Shown piece by piece: positions 1-5,572 of a DNA stretch of 14,336 nt. Made by a program: the position numbers and the translations under genes. Every line of letters begins with the position of its first letter. Position 1 is the first letter of the stretch. The DNA is from Pseudomonadota bacterium (GTDB lineage: Bacteria > Pseudomonadota > Gammaproteobacteria > Burkholderiales > Casimicrobiaceae). The DNA lies in assembly GCA_029571495.1 (NCBI GenBank), contig JAKPSO010000173.1, forward strand, positions 1-14,336, given 5' to 3'. The notes beneath the pieces were generated by a model. That model was given only the letters and a program-made list of their open reading frames with translations, made no database searches and was not told where the DNA came from.

Positions 1-390
1 AGCTATGAAGTCACCGAAGTCAACGAAATGCTGCAAGGCATGGAGCGTTTCAAGGGCGTCTTTATCTGCACCACCAACCTCTTCGATCGCATCGATGAGG
101 CAGCGCTGCGCCGCTTCACATTCAAAATTCAGTTCAAGCCACTCACCCGCGAGCAACGCGAAAAGATGTTCGTCACCGAAGCGTTAGACGGCGTCGCCGC
201 GAACCTCACGGAAAAGATCTGCGATCGCCTGAACAAATTGCAACTCCTCACTCCGGGCGACTTTGCGGCGGTCAAACGGCAAATCACGCTTCTCGACGAA
301 ACAATGACCCCCGATGAGTTCTTGCAGCAACTTGAGCAGGAACACAAGGTGAAGCCTGACGTTAAGTTTGCTCGGAGTATCGGCTTCTAG
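1..390 (+). CDS. AAA+ ATPase, C-terminal part (5' end outside window)
   Basis: The reading frame is open from the first base (Ser-Tyr-Glu-Val-Thr-Glu) to a TAG at 388-390, so about 129 C-terminal residues are present and the start lies upstream. The segment GVFICTTNLFDRIDEAALRR looks like the sensor-1 region of an AAA+ ATPase (hydrophobic strand ending in TTN), followed by an ALRRF arginine-finger-like motif. After it comes a helical lid region with PLTREQREKMF and LLTPGDFAAVKRQ. Walker A and B motifs would lie upstream and cannot be checked. The family couples ATP hydrolysis to remodelling of proteins or complexes; the substrate here is unknown. The protein ends in DVKFARSIGF. The DNA for these last residues is also the start of a 115-bp tandem repeat that continues beyond the stop, which is unusual. 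The AAA+ assignment is firm; the subfamily is not determined. Confidence 0.85.
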   Translation, partial: SYEVTEVNEMLQGMERFKGVFICTTNLFDRIDEAALRRFTFKIQFKPLTREQREKMFVTEALDGVAANLTEKICDRLNKLQLLTPGDFAAVKRQITLLDETMTPDEFLQQLEQEHKVKPDVKFARSIGF

Positions 391-677
391 CTGTTTGGCT
401 TCGCTTCGTCAGCTCAGGGGCGCGCCTGCGGCCTTTTCGTCGCTGCGCGACGCCCTTCGCTCCTCGCAGCCGGACGTTAAGTTTGCTTGGAGTATCGGCT
501 TCTAGCTGTCCGGCTTCGCTTCGTCAGTTCAGGGGCGCGCCTGCGGCCTTTTCGTCGCTACGCGACGCCCTTCGCTCCTCGCAGCCGGACGTTAAGTTTG
601 CACGTAGTATTGGCTTCTACCCGTTCGGCTTCGCTTCGTCGGCCCACGGGCGCGTCTTAGGCATTGTCGTCGCTGCG
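358..677 (+). repeat. 115-bp tandem repeat, two near-identical copies plus one diverged copy
   Basis: Copies begin with GACGTTAAGTTTGC at 358, 473 and 588, exactly 115 bp apart. Copies 1 (358-472) and 2 (473-587) differ at five positions by eye. Copy 3 aligns without gaps from 588 to about 677, is clearly diverged, then decays. The first 33 bases of copy 1 are the last ten codons and stop of the upstream ATPase gene. Each full copy contains a small hairpin, CGTCGC/GCGACG with a 3-nt loop (438-452 in copy 1); in copy 2 only the loop base changed, leaving the stem intact. Since 115 is not a multiple of three, each copy lies in a different reading frame relative to the gene. Confidence 0.95.
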
Positions 678-844
678 AAATTCGCTGAAAAATGTTCTCT
701 GGGAGCAGGCATGCCCGCGACAAGCCACGCAGTGGCTATGTGCGCTGTGGAACGATGGCAAATCGCGGGCAAGCCCGCTCCCACATTTCATGTCCGCTCC
801 ACCTGTGACGCGACGGGGGAATATTTCGACCGAAACGTTAGCAG
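391..844. other. Gene-free block between convergent genes
   Basis: This 454-bp stretch holds the rest of the 115-bp tandem repeat and the inverted REP pair. From about 787 to 844 nothing further is recognised. The open frame at 483-848 is not counted as a gene: it is built from repeat copies and crosses the REP pair. Confidence 0.8.
698..786. repeat. Inverted REP pair (BIME-like) between convergent genes
   Basis: TGGGAGCAGGCATGCCCGCG (from 700) and, on the opposite strand, TGGGAGCGGGCTTGCCCGCG (783 down to 764) form an inverted pair differing at two of about 21 positions. This is the consensus type known for Pseudomonas-like REP sequences. The second unit contains a perfect hairpin, GCGGGC-AA-GCCCGC (765-778). 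Between the units sits a third small hairpin, AGCCAC-GCA-GTGGCT (723-737). The pair lies between the 3' ends of two convergent genes, the usual REP location, where it could act in mRNA 3'-end protection or termination. No REP-associated tyrosine transposase gene is present in the window. Confidence 0.85.
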
Positions 845-2059
845 CTAGCGCATCGCCGCGAGCAATTTTGCTCCCGCCCTTCCGCTGACTTTTTGGCCTA
901 AGCGCGCTTGCTCTTTCTCAATTGCCGCGCGGCTTTTTTCGCCGAGCATACCGTCAATTTCTCCGATTTCGTGGCCGCGTTTGGTGAGCAGGGTTTGCAG
1001 TTCGCGACGCTCCGCGCGAGATAGACCGGGGTCATCCGTCGGCCACGGCGTTACGAACGCGCCGCGATCACGCAGGCGGTCCGAAAGATGCGCAATCGCG
1101 AGCCCGTAACTTTCCGACGCGTTATAGCCGTAGATGACGTCGAAGTTCCTGAACACTAGAAAAACTGGTCCAGCAACGCCCGCTGGTGCGATCAATGCCG
1201 CCGACGCATTCGCAGTCACGCCGCCACTGGCGAGCGCACCGCCTCCGACGCGCGCGACGCCGAGTCGCGCCCACTCGGCCACGGGTTTCTTGAGTTTGCG
1301 TCCGATGAGCGCGGCGCTGAAACCCTCGGGAAGTTTCACTTCAACGCCCCAAGGCTCAGTCGATTGCCAACCGCCCTGCTTCAAGAAGTTCGCGGTGGAG
1401 CCGAGTGCGTCCGCCGCGCTATCGATCAAGTCCTTTCGGCCATCGCCGTCAAAATCCACAGCGAGGCGCTCGAACGTGCTCGGCATAAATTGCGTTTGCC
1501 CGAACGCGCCGGCCCATGAACCAACGAACTTTTCCGGCGCGAAGTGTCCGCCTTGCAAAATCCGAAGCGCGGCGAAAAATTCCCCACGAAAAAAAGCCTG
1601 TCGTCGTCCCATGCACGAAAGCGTCGCGAGCGCTTGCGTCAGCGGATATTTGCCCTGCGCTCGACCAAAATTACTCTCGACGCCCCAAACCGCGACCACC
1701 GTGGCGGCGTCCACACCGAATTTTTCGTCGACCTTTTTAAGCGTATCGGCATGCTGCGCGAGCCCTTGTTTGCCGTCGGTCACACGCTCTTCGTCCACCA
1801 ACCCCGCAAGGTAATCCCACACCGCCAATTTGAATTCTGGCTGGTAATCGAGCTTTTGCAACACCGTCAAATCGGGTTGCAATCCTTGCGTGTGCTTTTC
1901 GTACGTTGCTTTATTGACTCCGGCCGATTGCGCGGCGCTTTGAAGGTTTAAAAGGCAATCGGTGAACTCGGTTGCATGTGCCGTTCCGATGCAAGTGGTT
2001 ACCAAGACGACTGTGAATGCGCGCACGCGTGTTGCGAAATTGGCGGTGAAAGTGCTCAT
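845..2059 (-). CDS. Lytic murein transglycosylase, MltB type (GH103) with peptidoglycan-binding domain
   Basis: The 404-residue product has an N-terminal signal peptide ending near residue 28 (GTAHA). The Cys at 23 does not fit a good lipobox, so a soluble periplasmic form is more likely than a lipoprotein. Residues about 31-330 form an SLT_2/MltB catalytic domain: VVAVWGVESNFG carries the expected catalytic Glu at 128, and GAFGQTQFMPSTF (185-197), DFDGDGRKDL (202-211) and YGYNASESYGLAI (310-322) are typical of the family. Residues about 346-404 look like a PG_binding_1 domain (LQTLLTKRGHEIGEIDGMLG). Such enzymes cleave the MurNAc-GlcNAc bond of peptidoglycan with formation of 1,6-anhydro-MurNAc. 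The size and C-terminal domain fit the family named 'lytic murein transglycosylase' rather than the E. coli MltB lipoprotein. The gene starts 26 bp after the b561 gene on the same strand, so the two may be co-transcribed; no strong Shine-Dalgarno is visible. Confidence 0.92.
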   Translation of the reverse strand: MSTFTANFATRVRAFTVVLVTTCIGTAHATEFTDCLLNLQSAAQSAGVNKATYEKHTQGLQPDLTVLQKLDYQPEFKLAVWDYLAGLVDEERVTDGKQGLAQHADTLKKVDEKFGVDAATVVAVWGVESNFGRAQGKYPLTQALATLSCMGRRQAFFRGEFFAALRILQGGHFAPEKFVGSWAGAFGQTQFMPSTFERLAVDFDGDGRKDLIDSAADALGSTANFLKQGGWQSTEPWGVEVKLPEGFSAALIGRKLKKPVAEWARLGVARVGGGALASGGVTANASAALIAPAGVAGPVFLVFRNFDVIYGYNASESYGLAIAHLSDRLRDRGAFVTPWPTDDPGLSRAERRELQTLLTKRGHEIGEIDGMLGEKSRAAIEKEQARLGQKVSGRAGAKLLAAMR

Positions 2060-2085
2060 ACCGAAAGTATGGCACGCCCGTGCAC

Positions 2086-2628
2086 TTACCCTCGCTTCGG
2101 CATCATCCGCAGCATCGTGTTGTCGCGCATGAAGCGGTGGTGATAGATCGCCGCTACAGCGTGCACAGCGATCAGGCCGTAACCGATGGTGGCGACGGCT
2201 TCATGCACTTCCTTGAGTGATTTCGCGAGGGTCGCGTTTTCGCCGATCAGGGGCGGCAGCGAGAAGGCGAAGAACGGAATCGGTTTGCCTTTCGCGCTCA
2301 AAATCAACCAACCAACGATAGGCAGCGCGACCATCATCGCGTAGAGCGCGAGGTGTACCACCTTTGCGAGCAGCGCTTGCCATGCGGGTGGCGTAGGCAC
2401 GATGTCTGGCGTGTTGCCGGCGAATCGCGCGACGATGCGCACGACAACGAGCGCCAGCACACTAAGCCCCAACGAGAAGTGCGCAACTTGCATAAAGGCG
2501 CGTCCTTCACCACCTTTCGGAAACGCGCCACGAAGCTCCATTGAAGCGTAGACCGCGACGATTAAAAGCAGCATGAACCAATGCAGCGCGATGGTCAGGC
2601 GGCTAAATCGGTCGGTGGCGTAAGGCAT
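2086..2628 (-). CDS. Cytochrome b561 (CybB-type di-haem membrane protein)
   Basis: The 180-residue protein has four predicted membrane helices (about 12-30, 48-68, 88-110 and 145-163) and the family's histidine pattern. H16, H50, H142 and H156 have the same spacing (34 and 14 residues) as the four haem-ligating histidines of E. coli CybB. The opening FSRLTIALHWFMLLLI is characteristic. These inner-membrane proteins bind two b haems and move electrons between quinol and acceptors such as superoxide; the partner here is unknown. It is the first gene of a likely two-gene unit with the downstream transglycosylase. The start ATG at 2628 gives a full-length family protein; the ribosome-binding site is weak. 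The gene faces away from the membrane-protein gene at 2789, with 160 bp between them. Confidence 0.93.
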   Translation of the reverse strand: MPYATDRFSRLTIALHWFMLLLIVAVYASMELRGAFPKGGEGRAFMQVAHFSLGLSVLALVVVRIVARFAGNTPDIVPTPPAWQALLAKVVHLALYAMMVALPIVGWLILSAKGKPIPFFAFSLPPLIGENATLAKSLKEVHEAVATIGYGLIAVHAVAAIYHHRFMRDNTMLRMMPKRG

Positions 2629-2788
2629 GTGTTTGGCTTTCAGTCAAAAATGGGGTGACGCAGGTTGTGCGCCTCATGTGTTGCATGATCGCTGATTGCG
2701 CTTAAAGCTGGCTGATGCACCGCAAGCTATCGCCTCGGAATAGTCGCAAACTGAGCACGCCTCGCACGCTCTAAACAAGGTTGGTTAC
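2629..2788. promoter_or_regulatory. Divergent intergenic region (b561 / membrane protein)
   Basis: This 160-bp gap lies between two divergent genes and so should hold promoters for both. No convincing -35/-10 pair was found by eye. AAGG at 2777-2780 is a plausible Shine-Dalgarno for the ATG at 2789. Confidence 0.35.
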
Positions 2789-3211
2789 ATGAATCATTGG
2801 CTGGTGAACACACTTAAGCAAGCCGCATGGGCGCCGCTGGGGGTGTTTGTGTTTTATGCGGTCGCGGCGAAACCGTTTAGCGCGTACCTGCGGTGGCCGT
2901 GGCTTGATATGCCGACGCACTTCATGGGTGGCATGGCCATCGCATACTTCTTTATCGTCGCGATCAAGCACGCACAATCGGTTGTGGGCTTAATTCCGCG
3001 TTCGATTCGTATGTTGCTGGCATTCGGACTGACCTCTGTCACCGCGATTGTGTGGGAGCTCCTGGAGTTCGCGTCGGATCGCTTGCTCGGGACGCTCATG
3101 AACTTGGGCGTCGCGGACACGCTATCGGACTTGTTTTTTGGTCTGTGCGGTGGCGCAGTGATGGCCGTCATGTCGATGTACGCGTCGTCAACGAGAAAGT
3201 TTCGCCGTTGA
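2789..3211 (+). CDS. Small multi-pass membrane protein, YjdF/DUF2238-like (tentative)
   Basis: The 140-residue product has about four hydrophobic helices (around 14-32, 45-60, 74-92 and 112-131) and a basic tail, STRKFRR. Conserved-looking polar residues sit at helix edges: D40 and H44 in LDMPTHFMGG, E90 and E93 in IVWELLEFASD, and D110 and D114 in VADTLSDLFFG. This set of acidic residues and one His within membrane segments resembles the uncharacterised YjdF/DUF2238 family, but the match is from memory of the pattern only. The start at 2789 has AAGG eight bases upstream. The phasin-like gene follows 96 bp later on the same strand; co-transcription is possible but unproven. No function can be assigned. 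Confidence 0.75.
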   Translation: MNHWLVNTLKQAAWAPLGVFVFYAVAAKPFSAYLRWPWLDMPTHFMGGMAIAYFFIVAIKHAQSVVGLIPRSIRMLLAFGLTSVTAIVWELLEFASDRLLGTLMNLGVADTLSDLFFGLCGGAVMAVMSMYASSTRKFRR

Positions 3212-3250
3212 CTGACTAGCGCGATGCGCGAGTGAGCGTACAACTTTCTC
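3193..3250. repeat. Inverted repeat around the membrane-protein stop codon
   Basis: GAGAAAGTT at 3193-3201 is exactly complementary to AACTTTCTC at 3242-3250, with a 40-bp spacer that contains a small CGCG/CGCG stem. The left arm lies in the last codons of the gene ending at 3211. It could form a long 3' stem-loop, but no T-run follows and chance cannot be excluded. Confidence 0.3.
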
Positions 3251-3307
3251 ACCAAATTGCTGCACCGCAGCGTAAACTCGGTCATTGTTCGAAATTTAAG
3301 GCTCACC

Positions 3308-3730
3308 ATGACCGCCCGACGCCGCAATCGCTCGCACGCGCTTACCCAAAAAGCCACTGAAATGGCGATGGCCGTGCCACACGTCGTCGCCCATCGCGTC
3401 ACGCGTATGGCACTGGCGGGACCGATGCTCTCTGAGCGCGACCGCACTGAGTTCAAACTCATGAGCGCGGAGAAAACCGCCGCGATGGCGGAGTCGATGC
3501 AGGCGATGGCGGCGGAAACGCTACGCGCGCAGCAACAGTTCACGCTCGCGATGGTTCGCGCGATGTGGTCGCCGTTTCTCACAGGACGTGGCTCTGCAAG
3601 CGCGTTCGCCGGCAGCGTCGGCTCGCGCATGAACCGCGCCGCACTCGACGTGATCGGCAAAGGCATGGAGCCGCTGCACCGCACCGCGGTAGCAAACGCG
3701 AAACGCTTACGAAATACGTCGTTTCGCTAG
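3308..3730 (+). CDS. Polyhydroxyalkanoate granule-associated phasin-like protein
   Basis: The predicted 140-residue product starts at the ATG at 3308, preceded by TAAGG with 6-base spacing; the in-frame ATG at 3257 lacks such a site and adds an unlikely extension. The protein is helical and amphipathic, rich in Ala and Met, with no signal peptide. HVVAHRVTRMALAGP (25-39), RDRTEFKLMSAEK (44-56), ESMQAMAAE (62-70) and the C-terminal GKGMEPLHRTAVANAKRL (117-134) match the remembered pattern of a short phasin type common in betaproteobacteria. Phasins coat intracellular polyester storage granules. No synthase or depolymerase gene lies nearby in this window, so the role rests on sequence pattern alone. 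The stop codon overlaps that of the convergent M23 gene in the sequence CTAG. Confidence 0.7.
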   Translation: MTARRRNRSHALTQKATEMAMAVPHVVAHRVTRMALAGPMLSERDRTEFKLMSAEKTAAMAESMQAMAAETLRAQQQFTLAMVRAMWSPFLTGRGSASAFAGSVGSRMNRAALDVIGKGMEPLHRTAVANAKRLRNTSFR

Positions 3731-5268
3731 CGACAGCCGGCCGCGTAGGCGACGATTTGTTCGCCAGACGTTAGGAAACTTCCAACACCGGTCGCTCGCG
3801 TAGCGACCGCTGCGTTGGTTTGTCCGCGCATGATTCGCGTGACCAGCAAGCCGTCGGTCGAGGCTCGTTGGCTGTCATCAACGTCGAGGTCAAAATTCTT
3901 TGACGCGATGAAGTTCTGTATATCCACTGCGGTGGAGCGCGCTGGATTTGCGCCTACTGCGTCCGCGATGAGAGCGTTACCACGCAACCCCAGCAGGTAC
4001 CTCGTAAGGAGTACGCCATCGGTGTTGGGATCAACGATCCCATTGCCGTCAATGTCGAACGTGCAGCGCTGATTGGACGGCATCGTTGCGGGCAACGTGT
4101 GCATCGCCCACGCCGCCGGCGAATATGGATTGTTTGGACACGCTGTGTTGCCACCGCGGGTGTAATACATCCGCGTGCAATTGGTGTCATAGTCGGAGAT
4201 TACGCTGGTAGCGTTGACCTTCCACCCGCTCAATTCAGACTGGTCCATGTCGACGTGATTCCCGCCGTTGATCAGTGAAAAGTGAACATGCGGTCCGGTG
4301 GACGAACCGCCTTGGCAAAGTGCCGCCGCCTGCGTATTGGCGATGCCCGCGATACGCTGACCGGCGAAGACCACGTCGCCCGTGTTCACGAGAATGCCGT
4401 CGAGGTGATAGTAGTTAGTCGCCCAGCCGTCTGGCGACGTTACGCGCAACTGGCATGCCGAGATCTTTGCAACAGTTCCCGCGTTCGCGGCAACTACACG
4501 ACCAGACGATGTGTCTGAATTCCAACTCCACCCCGGACGCCAAAAATCCAACGAAGAGCGAGGCAGGCCACAGGCTTGCGCGGGGCAGCTACCCGACGTG
4601 GAATGAACGCCGCCGGAACCCCATTGATATTGGCCAAGCGTCCACGGGAGTCGCAGCGTATTCGTACTCACCGCTGTAGGCGAAACGGCTTGTGTCTTTT
4701 GTCGATCAAACGCGCTCGTTCCAAACCGCGCAACGTAACGCTCCGCCAACGCTTGAAGCCTTGCGGTGCCCGTGACGAATGTCTCTGCCACCGCAGCGAC
4801 ACCAGCGGAATCGCTAAGCATGGTGCCGCTCTCCTCCACGCCTTTCGTGGTCTGGCGCGCTGCGACGTTTGCCTTGTCGATGCTTCTGCCCAAGTAATGC
4901 ATCCGCGTGACCGCAGCGATGAACGCGTCGATTCGCGAGCGTTGTTGCTCGCTGTCAAGTTGGGCAATTTCGTCCAGCGTGCCACTCATTTCAAGGAGCA
5001 GCACAATCATGCGCGGGCTAACGCTGTGCAGGCCCGCGCGGTCGAGGATGAGGCCGCGGTGCGCGCTTAGCTGCGGCACGGCGTCGATTGCGGCATTGGC
5101 GTCGTCGAGCGAAATGACGCGCATGTCCCACACGACGTCAGCATCGGTGAGTTGCGGTGCGGTTGCTGCAACGGCGTTGACGAATGCCGGCAAAAGCGAC
5201 AGCCACGCCGCGAAAAACACGCCCACGCGATACCGCAAGGCAGTGCACGCCTTAGACCTACGATTCAT
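3727..5268 (-). CDS. Secreted LasA-like M23 endopeptidase with C-terminal dockerin-like pair
   Basis: Translation from the ATG at 5268 (preceded by GAAAGG) gives 513 residues with a signal peptide ending around 32-37; the longer in-frame start at 5412 would put 48 residues before the signal peptide and is unlikely. Residues about 38-200 look like a pro-region. Residues about 205-385 resemble LasA/beta-lytic (M23A) metallopeptidases: GWATNYYHLD and CQGGSSTGPHVHFSL are hallmark segments. Likely zinc ligands are H222, D241 and H329, with H288 and H327 catalytic; the 39- and 2-residue spacings between H288, H327 and H329 match LasA. Such enzymes cut glycine-containing peptide bonds, for example in staphylococcal cross-bridges. 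The C-terminus (402-511) carries two dockerin-like modules: FDIDGNGIVD..TDGVLLTRYLLGLRG and FDLDVDD..STDGLLVTRIMRG. Function in predation, defence or wall remodelling is inference. The stop overlaps the convergent phasin gene. Confidence 0.88.
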   Translation of the reverse strand: MNRRSKACTALRYRVGVFFAAWLSLLPAFVNAVAATAPQLTDADVVWDMRVISLDDANAAIDAVPQLSAHRGLILDRAGLHSVSPRMIVLLLEMSGTLDEIAQLDSEQQRSRIDAFIAAVTRMHYLGRSIDKANVAARQTTKGVEESGTMLSDSAGVAAVAETFVTGTARLQALAERYVARFGTSAFDRQKTQAVSPTAVSTNTLRLPWTLGQYQWGSGGVHSTSGSCPAQACGLPRSSLDFWRPGWSWNSDTSSGRVVAANAGTVAKISACQLRVTSPDGWATNYYHLDGILVNTGDVVFAGQRIAGIANTQAAALCQGGSSTGPHVHFSLINGGNHVDMDQSELSGWKVNATSVISDYDTNCTRMYYTRGGNTACPNNPYSPAAWAMHTLPATMPSNQRCTFDIDGNGIVDPNTDGVLLTRYLLGLRGNALIADAVGANPARSTAVDIQNFIASKNFDLDVDDSQRASTDGLLVTRIMRGQTNAAVATRATGVGSFLTSGEQIVAYAAGCR

Positions 5269-5572
5269 CGCGACCTTTCGAAAACGCAACCCGATGATTG
5301 ACAGCTTTTTACCGGAAACGGCAAACCAGCAGCGATTTCTGATCACTTTTATCGAATGTCGACATTCGTCAAAACAAGCGTCAATACGCCTAACACCGGC
5401 CGATGGCGCCACAAAGCCATTACTTGCGCCGTCGCAGCCTCGTTCTCAGCGATTCGCCTCGTCACGCAGCGAACCCGGCCGCAACGGCTCTGGGCACCTA
5501 GATTTTCACCGCCCCTACCGCCTACCATCAGACTGGACGGGCGCCCAGATCAGAACTGCTGAGCCCCTGCCA
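5269..5572. other. Gene-free 304-bp gap with the presumed M23 promoter
   Basis: The gap lies between the end of the 776-residue gene and the start of the M23 gene, both on the minus strand. It contains a 16-bp perfect palindrome (5353-5368) and, on the minus strand, two TTGACG boxes (5384-5379 and 5372-5367) that are -35-like. No good -10 at proper spacing and no clear terminator for the upstream gene were seen. The open frames crossing it look like chance. Confidence 0.6.
5353..5368. promoter_or_regulatory. 16-bp perfect palindrome, possible operator
   Basis: CGAATGTCGACATTCG reads the same on both strands. It lies about 85 bp upstream of the M23 start codon and overlaps the second of two TTGACG boxes on the minus strand, the position expected of a repressor or activator site. 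The regulator is unknown. Confidence 0.4.

Noticed and set aside
698..786. CRISPR-like or attachment-site interpretation of the paired inverted repeats
   Set aside because: There are only two units in inverted orientation with a REP consensus; no regularly spaced direct repeats and no integrase are present.
483..848. Plus-strand open frame of 121 codons between the ATPase and transglycosylase genes
   Set aside because: It is made of tandem-repeat copies and the REP pair, has no ribosome-binding site, and ends inside the convergent gene's stop region.
1134..1814. Plus-strand open frame of 226 codons
   Set aside because: Antisense to the well-supported lytic transglycosylase; composition is that of a frame shadow in GC-rich DNA.
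2854..3684. Minus-strand open frame of 276 codons
   Set aside because: Antisense to two plus-strand genes with good starts and recognisable proteins; its own translation has no domain-like pattern.
5269..5412. Extension of the M23 reading frame to the ATG at 5412
   Set aside because: It would place 48 residues before a normal signal peptide, and the ATG at 5268 has a good GAAAGG site.
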